Positions 21,913 through 21,921 of a DNA stretch of 21,921 nucleotides are shown here, piece after piece. The stretch's first letter is position 1. The number at the start of each line of letters is the position of its first letter. The DNA is from Clostridiales bacterium (GTDB taxonomy: Bacteria > Bacillota > Clostridia > Christensenellales > Christensenellaceae). The position numbers and the translations under genes were made by a program. The stretch is taken from contig DOMW01000150.1 of the NCBI GenBank assembly GCA_003510345.1, positions 1 to 21,921 on the forward strand, read 5' to 3'. The notes under the pieces are model-generated. The model worked only from the letters and a program-made list of their open reading frames with translations. It was not told the origin of the DNA and ran no database searches.

Positions 21913-21921
21913 GAACCCATA

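Overview
The window carries one flagellar and chemotaxis supercluster. Twenty of its 21 complete genes, plus one gene cut by the left edge, lie on the minus strand; the exception is a small plus-strand gene near the left end. The gene set (CheC with CheD, a FliY-type fused FliN, FlbD/SwrD, a YlxF/MotE-like protein, a stand-alone FlhB C-terminal domain), the strong AGGAGG ribosome-binding sites and the absence of P/L-ring genes all indicate a Gram-positive-type Bacillota, most likely class Clostridia. I cannot name the genus.

Layout in the direction of transcription (right to left): a gene-free edge of about 570 bases with a housekeeping-type promoter, a possible LexA box and GC-rich hairpins; cheC-cheD-cheY-cheA; a 234-base leader with inverted and direct repeats; fliF-fliG-fliH-fliI-fliJ; a sigma-28-like promoter; ylxF/motE-like-fliK-flgD; a 224-base spacer with a long hairpin; flgE-flbD-motA-motB-fliL; a 228-base spacer packed with hairpins; fliM-fliY-cheB. 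cheB converges on a lone plus-strand flhB-like gene. That gene is divergent from a minus-strand FliK-like gene, which has its own sigma-28-like promoter and runs off the left edge.

Together the genes encode the MS-ring (FliF), C-ring/switch (FliG, FliM, FliY), export ATPase complex (FliH, FliI, FliJ), hook cap, hook and hook-length ruler (FlgD, FlgE, FliK), stator (MotA, MotB, FliL, FlbD, probable MotE-like chaperone) and part of the chemotaxis signalling and adaptation circuit (CheA, CheY, CheB, CheC, CheD). The export gate (fliOPQR, flhA, full flhB), rod genes (flgB, flgC, fliE), cheW, cheR, receptors and flagellin are not here and should lie elsewhere in the genome.

Compared with the Bacillus subtilis fla/che order, the cheC-cheD-cheY-cheA block sits ahead of fliF, the flgB-flgC-fliE start is missing, and motAB is inserted between flbD and fliL. 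No wholly new system is evident. The points most worth following are the structured non-coding spacers, two matching sigma-28-like promoters, the heavy use of TTG starts, a lipobox on FliL, doubled switch-binding motifs on FliY, and a histone-H1-like basic tail on the YlxF/MotE-like protein.
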